From NCBI GenBank assembly GCA_904063045.1, contig CAJFCJ010000006.1, forward strand, positions 620,001-684,000: a DNA stretch of 64,000 bases. Reading direction: 5' to 3'. The DNA comes from Dimorphilus gyrociliatus (lineage: Eukaryota; Annelida; Polychaeta; Dinophilidae). A program made the translations under genes and the position numbers. Shown here piece by piece: positions 13,424-26,700 of the stretch (its first letter is position 1; each line of letters begins with the position of its first letter). The notes under the pieces are model-generated. The model saw nothing but the letters and a program-made list of their open reading frames with translations, made no database searches and was not told where the DNA came from.

Positions 13424-14752
13424 ATGGGATTAAATTGTTTGCGCATTTGGATCGTCGTCTCTCTCTTATTTGACGTCTACTGTGGGGTTATTACGGTAAA
13501 TTTGTTTTTCTCGTATGATTGAAGAGTGCTGTTTTGTCTAAAGTACGATAGTTTTTCAATTTTCATCGCATTTTCTATCACATCGTGACAGTTGCTTTTG
13601 TGCCACTAGATACATACGGCGTGCAGACTCAACGTATGCCCTGCAGAAGTGCTATATTAACGCGATTAATCTAATATAAAATCTTTATTAAAAATAGAAA
13701 GCATGAACATTTTGGATGCTTTTTTTTGTATTCTTTTAACTATCGTCGTTCAATCTATGACGACAGTTTTATTGCCTAAAATATAAGAGAAATTTCTTAT
13801 CTCTGTAATTAAGTTTGTTTGTGAATATTTATTTGGACGTTTAAACAAAGTAGGTCGTATACGTGTATAGAGCCCCGGTATATACTGTATAGAGTGTGTA
13901 CAGTCTGACACTATTGCTATTAACTGCAGTTGCTCTCTACTCATAGATTTTGCAACTATCTTTTTCTTTAGACTTTCTAACATTATTTTCCCGCCTACGT
14001 GAATCTTACATAGGCGGGATAATAAATTTCATTGACCCACTCGAGTGACATTTTGATAAGACACAAATTGTCAGGCTTGAGCTATTAAATTTCCTCCTAT
14101 GTTGAACAGATTACATTTTATGAAGTCATATTTAACAGGTTAAAGCGCAAATAAGTAAAGACACGACATCAATTTACCTAGACGATGAAAGTGGAGATGG
14201 GAATGGAAGTGGTAACATTCCTGAACAACCTGCAGAAGAGTTCCGTAAGAAATAGTTCATAATTATGTTGATCGGTTCTTAAATTCTGATAATTTATAAT
14301 AGCATATTATCGTCTGATAATGTGTTGTCAAGGAACGACTTGGAGAGAGGAGTATAGAAATAGAACTTCTGCACACTTCGAAGCTTTAGGATCGAAGATA
14401 TCACAGAAGATTGACAAAATATTTTCAAGTCAACTGCGAACGTCTGATTACTATTTAAAAGTGCTGCAGTTTCGGTAGGCCCGCGTAAATTTTCAAGTTT
14501 TTATATTTGCTTAAAACTCTTTTACATTGATAGGGTTGTAAATTACCGAAAGCGAAAGAGAAGGTAAAAAAATTGCTTTATATCATTTAACATCTGTAAG
14601 ATATACATCGTGTATACATCAAGGTCCCTTGACTCTTGTCAAGTTCTTGCGACTGTTGATGTACGAATTTTGGACGAAAATAAAGAAGTGGCAGAAGCTT
14701 TATTAAATAAAAGCCTCACAAACTTCAAGTTTTATAAAGCTCACCAACCAGG
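13424..14752 (+). other. perlecan domain I: signal peptide, GAG-attachment sites, SEA domain
   Basis: Exon 1 encodes a hydrophobic signal peptide ([17 protein letters not shown]). The next exon has an acidic Ser-Gly stretch ([11 protein letters not shown]), a textbook heparan sulfate attachment context like the SGD sites of vertebrate perlecan. Two further exons give an SEA fold (start [14 protein letters not shown], later [13 protein letters not shown]), the same order as mammalian domain I. Confidence 0.85.
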
Positions 14753-17700
14753 TAATCCATGTTTCCATTAATATTTTTCCATAACTGTCTTTTTGTGTTT
14801 TTTCTGGTATCAAAATACTAATACTTAATTTGTTAACCATTTCTCCACAAGAATCTGACGCGTGAAGTTAACTTCGCAAAATTTAAAATAATATATTTAA
14901 TATCCAACTTACATAAAAATTTCAGATTCATAGTAGGTTCACTAAAATTTTTTCATAGCGGATTCAAAGAAAGAATTTGATTGATGCCTAAAGAATGAAC
15001 TAATCTAACTACTGTGTAACCAATTTGCGTTAGTCTGAGACAGGATGTTTATTTAACAATTCGAGTAATCGATTACTAGAAGAAAGTTTCCTTACAAAAA
15101 ATGATATTATTTTTACACCCTCTAATCAAACTAACTCTGAAGACCAGAGATTTTAATTATAATATAATATTAATTTGGAAATTCTTCAGTTGCTGACAAT
15201 CCTTGCCCTGATTCAATAGGAAATTACTTAAAGAAGGGGGAAAATATTTCCTTAAACACAGAAAACAAAATACCAGCTTTAACTATTCCGTCGAAATTAT
15301 CAGTGAAATGTAAAGGATTACTTTCAGGCATTTCAATGCTTGTCATCAACAAAAGTGAATTAACAGATGTTAATGGTCTCATTTATCTTACTATTTGGAA
15401 ACCGATATATAATAAAACCGTATCCAATAAGACTCCCTCAATGTACAAATTGTTAGACAAGATAAACCTTCGAACAGATATTATTCATCAGGAAATTCGA
15501 CCTCGAATACTCGTCTTTAAAGGTTATATGATTGGCTTTGTCTACTCTTTGAAGAAGAAAAAATATTTCCCTTCTCTACAAGTGGGAAAGCTAAGTAACG
15601 ATGAAAAGTCTGAAATATTAGTGCATCAACACTTCTACGCGGATTATTTGGTTGTAGGGGAACAAATAAATTCAACTCAGTTAGACCACAAATTCCTGGA
15701 ATTTTATGATAACAAAAACGAGAAGAAATATATGCAATATATTTTTCAAGCGCACATTGGTAAAAAGATATGTTCAATCAGTATTTGTAAATTGATATTG
15801 TAATTATATATCCATCTATTTATTTTGAATGGATATATTCTATTATTTTCCGTTATCATAGTAGTCTTTGTTATCCACAAGTTTGAAAAGTAATTAGATT
15901 AAAATTGACTCTATTAAAGATAGCATTACTTTTCAATTCGACAGATCCGATACCTTCTACAATTTCACCCTTTTGTGAGATTTGGGAAAGACGATGTCCT
16001 AACGGAGCGTGTGTCCCAAGAGACTTATATTGTAGCCAGTGTAAGGTGGAAAGAGAGTGCAGTTATCGTACGTAGATTTATATTATTTAATGATCAAATG
16101 ATTAATTACCATTAATTAATGTATCATCGGTAGCATGTCAAAAATTCAAGGATTTGCAACAAATTAATGATCGAACAAAAGCTAATTCATCTCAGACTCT
16201 ATTATCACTTCTTCCAAATATACAATTATACGAAAATTGTGATCGTCTGTACATAGCACAAGCTTTTATAGGATATTCTTTTAAAAGTGATAGACCTAAC
16301 CATGAACTCTTTTTGACTGTATGGAGAATTATTGAGGATAAAAAATCACTGAAATTGATAAGTAAAACTAAGCTTGCTGAGAATAAAAAAGCAAAATATT
16401 ATGAACTAATATCAGGAAGTTATATTGAGTTTAATAAACATGATTTGATTGGTATTCTTCAGAGTAAATCAGAAATAAGTGATCAGGTTTCATCCGGTAT
16501 TGCTTTCGTTGAAGCTGATGATTATGAAGTCTTTGCATACGATATTCCTGAGGTTGATAGTTCTGAACTTGAAGAAGGCTTTGAAATTCTTCGAAAAATG
16601 AAAAAATCAATTAAAAATAGAAAATATGACATTCAGATTTATTACGAGTCGAAAATTGAGATAGGATCGACTCCAAGACCTTGTTATGGATGTGGTATGC
16701 TAATACTTTATCTATCTTTAACCAATTAAGCATTTTCCTATATAAAAAAATCTTACTTTACAGCATGTGGTGGAAGTGCTGCCTGTCGAAATGGAGGGAA
16801 ATGTGACGAAGATAGTACTGGACGATTTATTTGTTACTGTGCTGCTGGATTTGAAGGAATCACCTGTGAAATGAGTAAGTTTACTTTGTTTTTGTGATCA
16901 CACCAAAACAGTTGTACTTTCAGCGAAGCAAGAAACCACTACTACCTATCCTTCATGTGGAATAGGTCAATTTTTATGCTCAGATGGCACATGTATCGAA
17001 AATTATCTTTTATGTGATACTATTCCCAATTGTTCAAATGACGAGGTTAATTGCCGGGACTTGAGTACGTAATCATCTTTAATTTTTTGGAAAAGCTGTA
17101 GCTATGCTTTTTTAGATGAATGTCGAGAAAACATCTGTTATAATAAAGGAAAGTGTATGGAGATAAAAAACGGAAAAGTTCAATGCTCTTGCTATGATAA
17201 TTTCTACGGAGAACGTTGCTCCAATGGTTGATAATTACTAAGATGATCTTAAATAATATAATATTTATAATTTAAATAACTTTTTAATATCTTTTATGAT
17301 TTCCTTTTCAGAGTGTTCAAATTTTTTATGTAGTGATCATAGTGACTGCATATCAGACAGCCTGCTTTGCGATGGGTACAATGATTGTTCAGATGGGAGT
17401 GATGAGAGAAATTGCCGTAAATAAATTTTAATTAAAAGTATAATTTTTTAAGAGTTCTTTCTATCAATTAGCTTCAAAACCTTCATGTCGACCTGGTGAA
17501 TTTAAATGCCAGAATAATATCTGCATTCCAAATTTTAAGCTTTGTGATGGTGAAAACAATTGCTACGATGAAAGCGATGAAAGGCAGTGCCCGATTTTGA
17601 GTAATTATCTCAATTGTTTTCAAAAAGCTTATTTAAAATATTTTACGTTAAACAGACAACTGTTTGGAAAACATCTGTTATAATGACGGAAAATGCCTTT

Positions 17701-20700
17701 CTGTACAAAATGGAATCGTTACGTGTGAATGCAGTGATCGGTACTTTGGTTTACGATGCGACAGAGGTAAATCATTGAATATCAAAGCTTAAGTTAATTT
17801 TAATATGAAGTAACAAATACTTTAGAGTGTCCAGACGAAGAATTTCTTTGCACAGACAAAAGTAATTGTTTACAAAAATCCAAGATATGCGACAGGTTGA
17901 CACAATGTGATGACAACAGCGATGAATCAAATTGCTGTGGGTTTAGGACATTGTATATCTTTTCTTGTTCTATAAAAATTATTTAAATATAGCAGATACG
18001 GTTTTATATGCCCGACCAAAACTAGTTCGAATCTTAGTCGGAGAGGATGTTAGATTAGCTTGTGAGGCTGACAAACAATATAAAGATAAGAAAATAGAAT
18101 GGGTTAAGTCACCCAATACTATAATAGAAGATGGTTATGATTCTCGAATGACATACGAAGAAGGATATTTGGATATATTAAACGCAAAAGAAACTGATTC
18201 TGGATTTTACTTTTGTCAATTTAAAGACAATAAACAAGTGAAATCAGATGAATTAGAATTAATTGTTGAGTCAGGTATTTTAGTTTAATTAATTAGAATA
18301 ATTTTTTTAGATTTTTATTTGTGTCCTGCTAGATCCTACTGAAGTTTGTCTTAATGGAGAATGTGGTAGGATTTAAAGAGTAGAGGGACTGTCAAAATAT
18401 TAATTTTTTTTTGTTTTTTTTACAGACACATTTTGCTCTCCTAATGAATTTAAATGTGTATCTGAGTCCACTTGCATCAGTATTGTCTACAAATGTGATG
18501 GTGTTTTTGATTGCTCAGATGGATCTGATGAAATATGTCCTGAAGGGGCAAGAAAATTTAATTGCTCCAGACTGACAATACCTGAGGCTAAATGGGTTAG
18601 TCTCACGTTGAAAATAAAACCATTTTATATTTATATTTTTTTAATAGTGCGACTTTAAGCAACACTGTATACGCTCTGAAGATGAAGAAGGATGCAAGGA
18701 ACCATTTATTGTAAGCCATCCGAAACCTACGTCACAAAAGATTCAAGAGGGCGCAAGTATACAACTAACATGTGAAGCTAGGGGAGTTCCTCCTCCAGTT
18801 ATCATATGGCGTCTTAACTGGGGTCATCTGAGAAATTCAACATCAGTCAAACAGTCATGGATGAGATTGCCTAATAACGGTCTTAATTTAATTAAATTAA
18901 AATTTTCAATAAATAATGTAACCATATTTTAAAATTTAGAGGGAAGTGTAGGTAAATTAATTATTCAACCTGTAACTGAAGAAGATGAAGGAGCCTATAA
19001 TTGTGAAGTTTTAAGCAAATTATCAACAACTCCACATATCAGTGATGTCGCTCAACTCATCGTGATACCATCAAAGCGTTACTGTGATGCTTTCGGATAC
19101 TTCAATGAAGTTGCAAACAGTAAAGAAGATTGCATTAGGTGCTATTGCTCTGGTGTAACTCATAATTGTAAAGGAAACGAACGATTTTATACTTTTGTAA
19201 GTCAGATTAATTTGAGTTGATGAAATTTATCTCTTTTTTTTAATCTATTATTTGAAGATAACCCCAGCCAGTAATGCAATTCGGGTCATGAACTTTGATA
19301 GGAACGAGTACGTCAGGGATTCTTTAATAACAAGAACTGACAATACCAATCAACGATACACGTTTAACGAGCAGTTTTCTTTCTATGATAAAAATAGATA
19401 TTACTGGTCTTTGCCAAAGCAATTTTTAGGAAATAAAGTAAGGGCTCTAATTAATGCATTTGATACTGACGAGTGTTCAAAATTAATAGTTAAAGTCGTA
19501 TGGATCCAGTGTTCAATTTTCTTTGAGTTATTACCCTGAAGATAAGCAAGATGTATTTAAAAATTCTCCTGACTTTATAATACAAGTATAAAAGGCAAAT
19601 TCCATAGTATCTGAATTCTAAGAATATTTTTTAAAGGGTAAAACTTATAGTTTGTATAACTATTTTAATGAAAAAACGAAAGTTCACAAAAAAAGAATAA
19701 TTCTAACTGAGGTAATGTATAGTATTATTCTCTGGTTATTTTCCGTATTGCTCACAAGAGTTATATTTCAGAAACATTTCATTCATATTAATGGCTCCCG
19801 AGTCACTAGACAAGATTTTATGATGATTTTGAGTGATATCACCTCTATCTATATAAAGGCAAGATTCTCTTTTGATCAGTCAGAAAGTCAAATTCGTAAG
19901 TTGTTTTCCGTTTCCAGTTTTTCAACTAAAGTTTTTTTAACCTTTCAGAACAACTTTTAATGAGAGAAGCAACAGAAAAAGAGCAAAGTTCAGACCAACA
20001 AGAAAGTACTTTCTTAGTCGAAGAATGTAGTTGTCCATCTGGTTACAAAGGTTTGTCCTGTGAAGAATGTGACGAAGGATACGACCGTGAACACGAAAGC
20101 TTGTCATATGGAAGATGTAAACCTTCAAAATGTAACTGTAATGGACATGCTGATAATTGTGATTCTCAATTTCATTGTCTTGTTAGTTTACCAGCTACAG
20201 TTTGTAACTTGGGTAAAGATTAATGTTTTTATTTGATCAGGGGTGCCGTGACAACACAGAGGGCAATAATTGTGAAAAATGCTCAGAAGGCTATTATATG
20301 GTAAAAAACAATAATCCAAAGGATCGATGTCAACGATGCCCTTGTCCCGCTTATAATAAATATGATCAGTGAGTATCAAATTATCATCAAGACCCTACTA
20401 TAATGAAGTTCTCGACTCCAGCTATAATATATTATTTGTTATTAGGTACGTTTATGGTTGTTATTTAAATGAAGAAGATGAAGTTGTTTGTCGATGTCCT
20501 GAAGGCTACGAAGGCAAAAATTGTAACATGTGTTCCACGGGTTATGAGGGTGATCCTAGATTGGGAAAAGAATGTACGGCTATTGGCCAAGGTTTGAATT
20601 TTTAAGAATACAAGCATCACGAATCATTTAACTTTCAAAACCAATTGTATCAAACATATCATTCCGTAAGCTTATAGGTCACAATCAATGATTTTAACCA

Positions 20701-23700
20701 ACGAATTTATTTGGAGTGGAATAAATTAATTGGAAAAATAATTTCTATTCTATAGATAGAAGATGTGATCAAGCTGGAAGTTTTAACCCTGATTCTTATG
20801 ATATTTGTAATTGCAAAGTATGATTATTTTTAAAAAATTGGAGATGCTATTGAATATTTTCATATACAGCCTGGTTCAACGGGACTATACTGCAATGTTT
20901 GCAAGAGGGGTTATTTTAATCTTCATTTAGAAAATCCTGACGGGTGTTTAAAGTGTTTTTGTAATAATCAAAGCCTAGATTGTCAATCCGGTGACTTTAC
21001 TGTTTACAAAGTATTTATAGAAGATAGCTTGGTAATAGTTTTTTATGTTATATACTGTTTCAGAAAATATTCAACAAAGAAGACTATAACGCTATAAAAC
21101 TTATTGATGAAAGAGGTAATGAAAAATATCATGATTTTTATTTTGTCGATGCTGCAAGAAAACGAGTAGAAATTAGAGATTTAGACAATATACGTATATC
21201 TCTCTATTGGTATATTCCATCTGCAATCTTAGGAAATTTGGTATGATATAACTTCTTCTGGAGATGACTATTAATTTTGAGAATCATTTTAGATTCTGTC
21301 TTATCGCGAATTGTTAATATTTAACTTTTTCTACGATGGCTCAGAAAGTGGAAGCTTTGAGATAATATTACTGGTTAGTAACATGAAATGTAAATAATTC
21401 AAATATCCAATTATAATTTTTTATTCAGGATAACATGAATCGTAGAAACTCTTTCGATTTTATGGCGTATTGCGATGAGAGGCATGAATGCACGAGTCAG
21501 AGTCGTATAGAGCTAAAAGAAGTAACTAAATAACTAGATATATTTGGGAGATATAATAATACAATAAACAATCACAGGAAAATTTTGGTATTGGTAGAAG
21601 TGAGTTTATGAAAGTTTTGAGCGACACCAAGGCTATTTTAATAACTGCAACATCAAGTGAATTCGTTAAATCATCTCGGTAATTTTGTATACAAATCATA
21701 CACATAATATATATACAATATACTATATATTAGAAAGAATAGCAGCGTTTAATTTTAACTATTAAAAACAGATTAAGCGACATTGAAATAACCCAAGGCA
21801 ATTGGAAAGAGGGGAACTTCGATACTGGTCGAAAAAATATGGCTTTAGAACACTGTAACTGCCAAAGAAACTTTATAGGAACTTCATGTGAAAAATGTCC
21901 AATAAATCATTTTCATTCACATGATTCGTGTGTACCTTGTCTCGAACATTGTAATGGATATTCAAATACCTGTGATGCCACTACCGGTAAATGTACGGTA
22001 TGTATAAAGATTCAATAAACATCTTAAGTCCCAAACTGAGTATACTTTATAAACCTTAGCACTGCTTGTATCACACAACTGGAGATAGATGTGAAAACTG
22101 CGAAAAAGGCTACATTGGTAATCCAACTCAGCATCCTGGGGGACGCAATGCTTGTATATTCGAAGGTGAATGCAATTTTTGCGATGAATTGGGCACAATT
22201 CCCATAGAACCTCGCTGTTATCCTGAAACAAGACAATGTATATGCCAAGTAAGACTATTTAATATTTTTATTTACAGCTTTGCATCTTAAATTGTTTTTA
22301 GAAAAATGTAATTGGCAGACTTTGTTCAGAATGTGTATCAGGATTTTTTGAATTTTTGTCTACTTATAAGCCTCCCTGCACGACAGAATGTTTTTGTAGT
22401 GATCAATCATCCCACTGCACAAGCAGTAATTTTTATTGGCGAGAAAAATTGATCACTTCTAATGTGTTAGCCATTGACTTAGATTCAAATACATTAATCA
22501 ATGACGAGTGCTCTGGATGTTTAAAAAGTGATTCGTACGGCGAATTTACTCTACATATTGCTGAAAATTTGAGAAATCGTGTTTGGTATTTTAGTTTAAG
22601 TGAAATACAGGGCGATTTAAGTTCTGGTTATGGTGGTAGGATCTTTTTCAATTATTACACCGAATCTTTAAACAGCAACTGGGGATTAAATCATGCTGAT
22701 ATTATTCTAGAAGTAAAATTATTATCAATATATTTAATTTAAATATAATAATTTATTTGTGCACACTTATAGAGTACAGATGGATACAAAATCTCATCCC
22801 AGTTCCAAGATCATGCAAATTTCGTATCTTCGAATAGGAAAATTACTATCCTGTTAAGAGAAGTAAAATTACACTAAAAACAAACAAACACTAAATGCAA
22901 ATAAAATTATCTGACTTTTCAGGATCAATTTTTTAACGATATAAATAGGCATGCTGTAACTAGAAGACAGTTTATGAATATTCTAATTCACTTAAAATCT
23001 GTTTATATTCGAGCGACTAGAGATGCATCGACTTTCAGTTCATCGATTAATTCGATTTATTTTCAAGTTGGTGATAGCGAAATCGATGCTAGTGGTCTTG
23101 GAAAAGCTTCAAGTATTGAAAAATGCGCGTGTTCACATCCTTACTCTGGAGGGAGCTGTCATGTTAGTTCCAGAAAATGACAATTCTTAAGAATGCATTA
23201 CTTTTTTTAATTTCAGAAATGCGTTGATGGTTTCAGACCTGTAGGATCAATCGCAATGAGAACTTTTAAGTGTGTAAAAGACTCGTCATGCTCTTGTAAC
23301 GGATTTAGTACAAAATGTGATGAAAATGGAAATTGCTTAGTGAGCTAAAATTGTCTCTTAATCAATATTTTATCTAGCCATTTTCAGGACTGTACAAGCA
23401 ATACTGAAGGTAGTGACTGCTCCAAGTGCAGAAAGGGCTATTTTAAAGTTAAGACTGGCAAAACAACTTTCACATGTCAACCTTGCTCGTGTCCGTTTCA
23501 AGAGGCAAAGTTAGTTTTTAGTAACAATAATATGCTTTAGGTTTCGAAGTATGATTATTTACAGCTACGCTGAGGATTGTCATCACAGCCTTGCAAAAAA
23601 GCAAATGGTTTGTCGTAATTGTTATAAGGGCTATGAAGGAAAATGGTGTGAAAAATGTTCACAAGGCTATAAAAAATCCTATTTCCCAATCTTTCAGTGC

Positions 23701-26700
23701 ATAAGAACCAGTAAAATTTAACATAGATTCTAATTAAAATTTATAAAAGTTTGAGGTTTACCCTTTTCTTTGCAGAAACAATAGATTTCCATGTTTATGT
23801 GCTAAAAGACGAAGCTAAAATTAATGCCGAAGAAGGTAGCACAGTGGAACTAAGATGCCGGACTCAATCTCAGGTAGCGCAGTAAAAGTCTAAATTAGTT
23901 ACAATTAAGAGTAATCTTTTTATAGACGTCATTGTTTGTAATAACTTGGAAAGACCCAAAGGGTGAAAAAATTGAAGGGAATTCAAATACTGCTGGTATA
24001 CTTTCTATTCCCAATGTGAAAGTTAGTGATTCAGGTCGTTATACTTGCATTGGCGTTCAAAAATCCACCGAAGTGGATCCTGGCGAATATAAAACTGACT
24101 CTGCTTATGTGAGCCTAAATGTTCGAGCATTATATGCAAATAAACCGCAGAATATACGAATACAAAGAAGCGATGGACTTTTGGTTAAGGATTCAACAAC
24201 CTTAAATATTGTCGCTGGCACTAAAGTGAAATTATCTTGTATAGCAGACGGCGAAAATATTCAATATTCTTGGATGTGGAATGATGGGACTCAAAGTTAT
24301 GTTTCATATCTTTTAATAGAATCTGCAAACAAATCTATTGATGATGGCTCCTATGAATGTGAAGCAAAAAATGATGCTGGCTATGCAAATATACGATTAC
24401 ATTTGCGTGTGATTCGTAAGTTTTGAATATTTGTTTGCTTAAAAAGTAATGATTCTCAATATAGCTTCGAAAACAACTTATGGCCCGCCTCCACCCACAA
24501 CCCCTCCTCCAGTCATGCCACCATGTAAGAATGCTTCTTCTTACAACTCATAAAAGTTAATCTTGTCATAGCTCTATCATCTCTTTTAGCTCGTAAGCCT
24601 GATATCTTCATTCCGAATTCGTATTCAACTGTACGAAAGAATGATAATTTAACTATTATCTGTGATTTTATTGGGGACAAACCTGAAAAATTTTGGTGGA
24701 TCTTTAAACAGAGAAATGTTGAAAAACATCTGCCGCCAAATGTCATCTTAACAGACAACTCAATACGAATACAGAGAGTAAATCAAAATAACAGTGGGGA
24801 GTATATCTGCAATGCTAGAAATCGTCATGGTATATCTCAGTACTCTGGCTTTGTTAGAGTTATCAAACACATAACTTTATCCTCAACTTACAAGGAACTT
24901 TACATTAACGAAAAATTCGAAGTAACTTGTCGAGCAGAAAATAATACACGAGTATCTTGGAGTTTCAGTTCAGGGAAACCGTTTCCACAAGGAATTAAAG
25001 TTGATGGAGAAAAACTTGTTATTAAATTTAATCCTAAACAGCAAGGAATTTATGTTTGTAAAAGCAAATATGGAGCTATTGACTTCACTCTGAAAGCTAA
25101 ACGTTACTATTAACTCTCTCAAAGTGAACCTCTTTTTAATTTTTAATTATAAACAGGTGCTGATTCAATTGATATCGAGAAGAAAGTGTTATTTGGAGAA
25201 AGTTTAACCTTAATTTGTCCAAGTACATACAAATTTTAAATAGTTTTCTCACGCAAAAATTGCATAATGCTTTATCTCTCTAGATGTTAAAAACCCCGAT
25301 AATGTGAGATGGTGGATAGAATCAAGAGATTCTTCTACTCCTATTTACGATAGGGAGAAGGCTATTTTCAGTAGTGTGACGAAAGAAGGTGTTCATACTT
25401 GTGAAGAAAAGTGCGATGATGTTAGCATATGCTATAAAACATTTTACAATTTTCAAATAATCATTCAAAGTAATTTTAATGCTTTGAGCTATCAAAGTAT
25501 ATTTTAATATCTTTAAATTACAGAAAGAGCTCCAAAATTGCAAGGAGATAAAGCTATTGTTCCTACTGAAACCCGACTGATTCTTGACTGCCCATTAACA
25601 AATGCAGATATTGTCTATCCTAAGCCAACAATATTTTGGACATGGGAAAACAATCCTAATTTGCCAATGTTTTATTTTTTTATAGTATGATATTTTAATA
25701 TAATTAAATTCGAATTTCTTTTCCAGTTTGAGTCAAATTAACGCGGATGGCGATTTAGTGTTTGGCAGATTTAAAAGTGAATATGCAGGAAAGTATGTTT
25801 GTACTGTACAAAATAGCGAAGGACAGGATGACATGACTTGGTTGGTAGAAAGAGGCGAGAATCAACAAGTTTTTATACCCTTTTTCAATGAGAAAGATGA
25901 CACATATCTGGCTTTAAAAGCACCCTCAGTTAAAAGATCTCTGAATTTTAAAGTTGCATTTAAATCTTTCGATTTATCAGGGATTCTCCTGTTTCAAGGA
26001 GATGTCGGTAAAAAATCTGATTACTTTAGCTTGAGTCTGGACAATGGACATGTCACTTTTCGCTACTTTTTGGGCAAAGTACCGGTTACAATAAAATCCA
26101 ATGATAAGATAGACCTCGACAAATGGTATGTAGCATCCATTATAAGACCGGAGCGATCCAGCTTCGGAGTACTAAGAGTCGAAAATGAAGTATTCAATGG
26201 AACCAATACCATATCAAGTGGTATGGAAACAACCAGTCCATTGTTTCTTGGAGGTATTCCTTCGACAACAAATGAAAATGTCAAAAAGTTTATTAATTAT
26301 CACAAGAACTTTAACGGCGTAATCAGCTATTTATCATTCAATCAAAAAGAATTAAACATGCTAGACTACGAGTACCTAAACATGGTAGAAAACTATGATA
26401 CGTGTTCAAGAGATGCTCCGTGTGGAAATGGAAAACAGTGTGAAAATGCTAATGTTAAATATGGCGCTTTATGCTTCAATTTAGATTTTGAACATTGTAG
26501 AGGTATTTTAGATTTTTTAGATCTAACAAAAAAAACCGTGTTTTATCTCATCACTTAGATACTTGTCCAGCTACTCATTTATGCCAGTCTCAACCTTATT
26601 CTGATTATCAGTGTAATTGTAAATTGGGTTTCAATGGAGAAACATGCGAGAAATACACAAAGACTATACCATCTTTCAATGGTCATTCTTATATGCAAAT

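Noticed and set aside
13750-13983. 77-codon minus-strand frame inside the first perlecan intron
   Set aside because: No domain, no splice context, and it is within an intron; probably chance.
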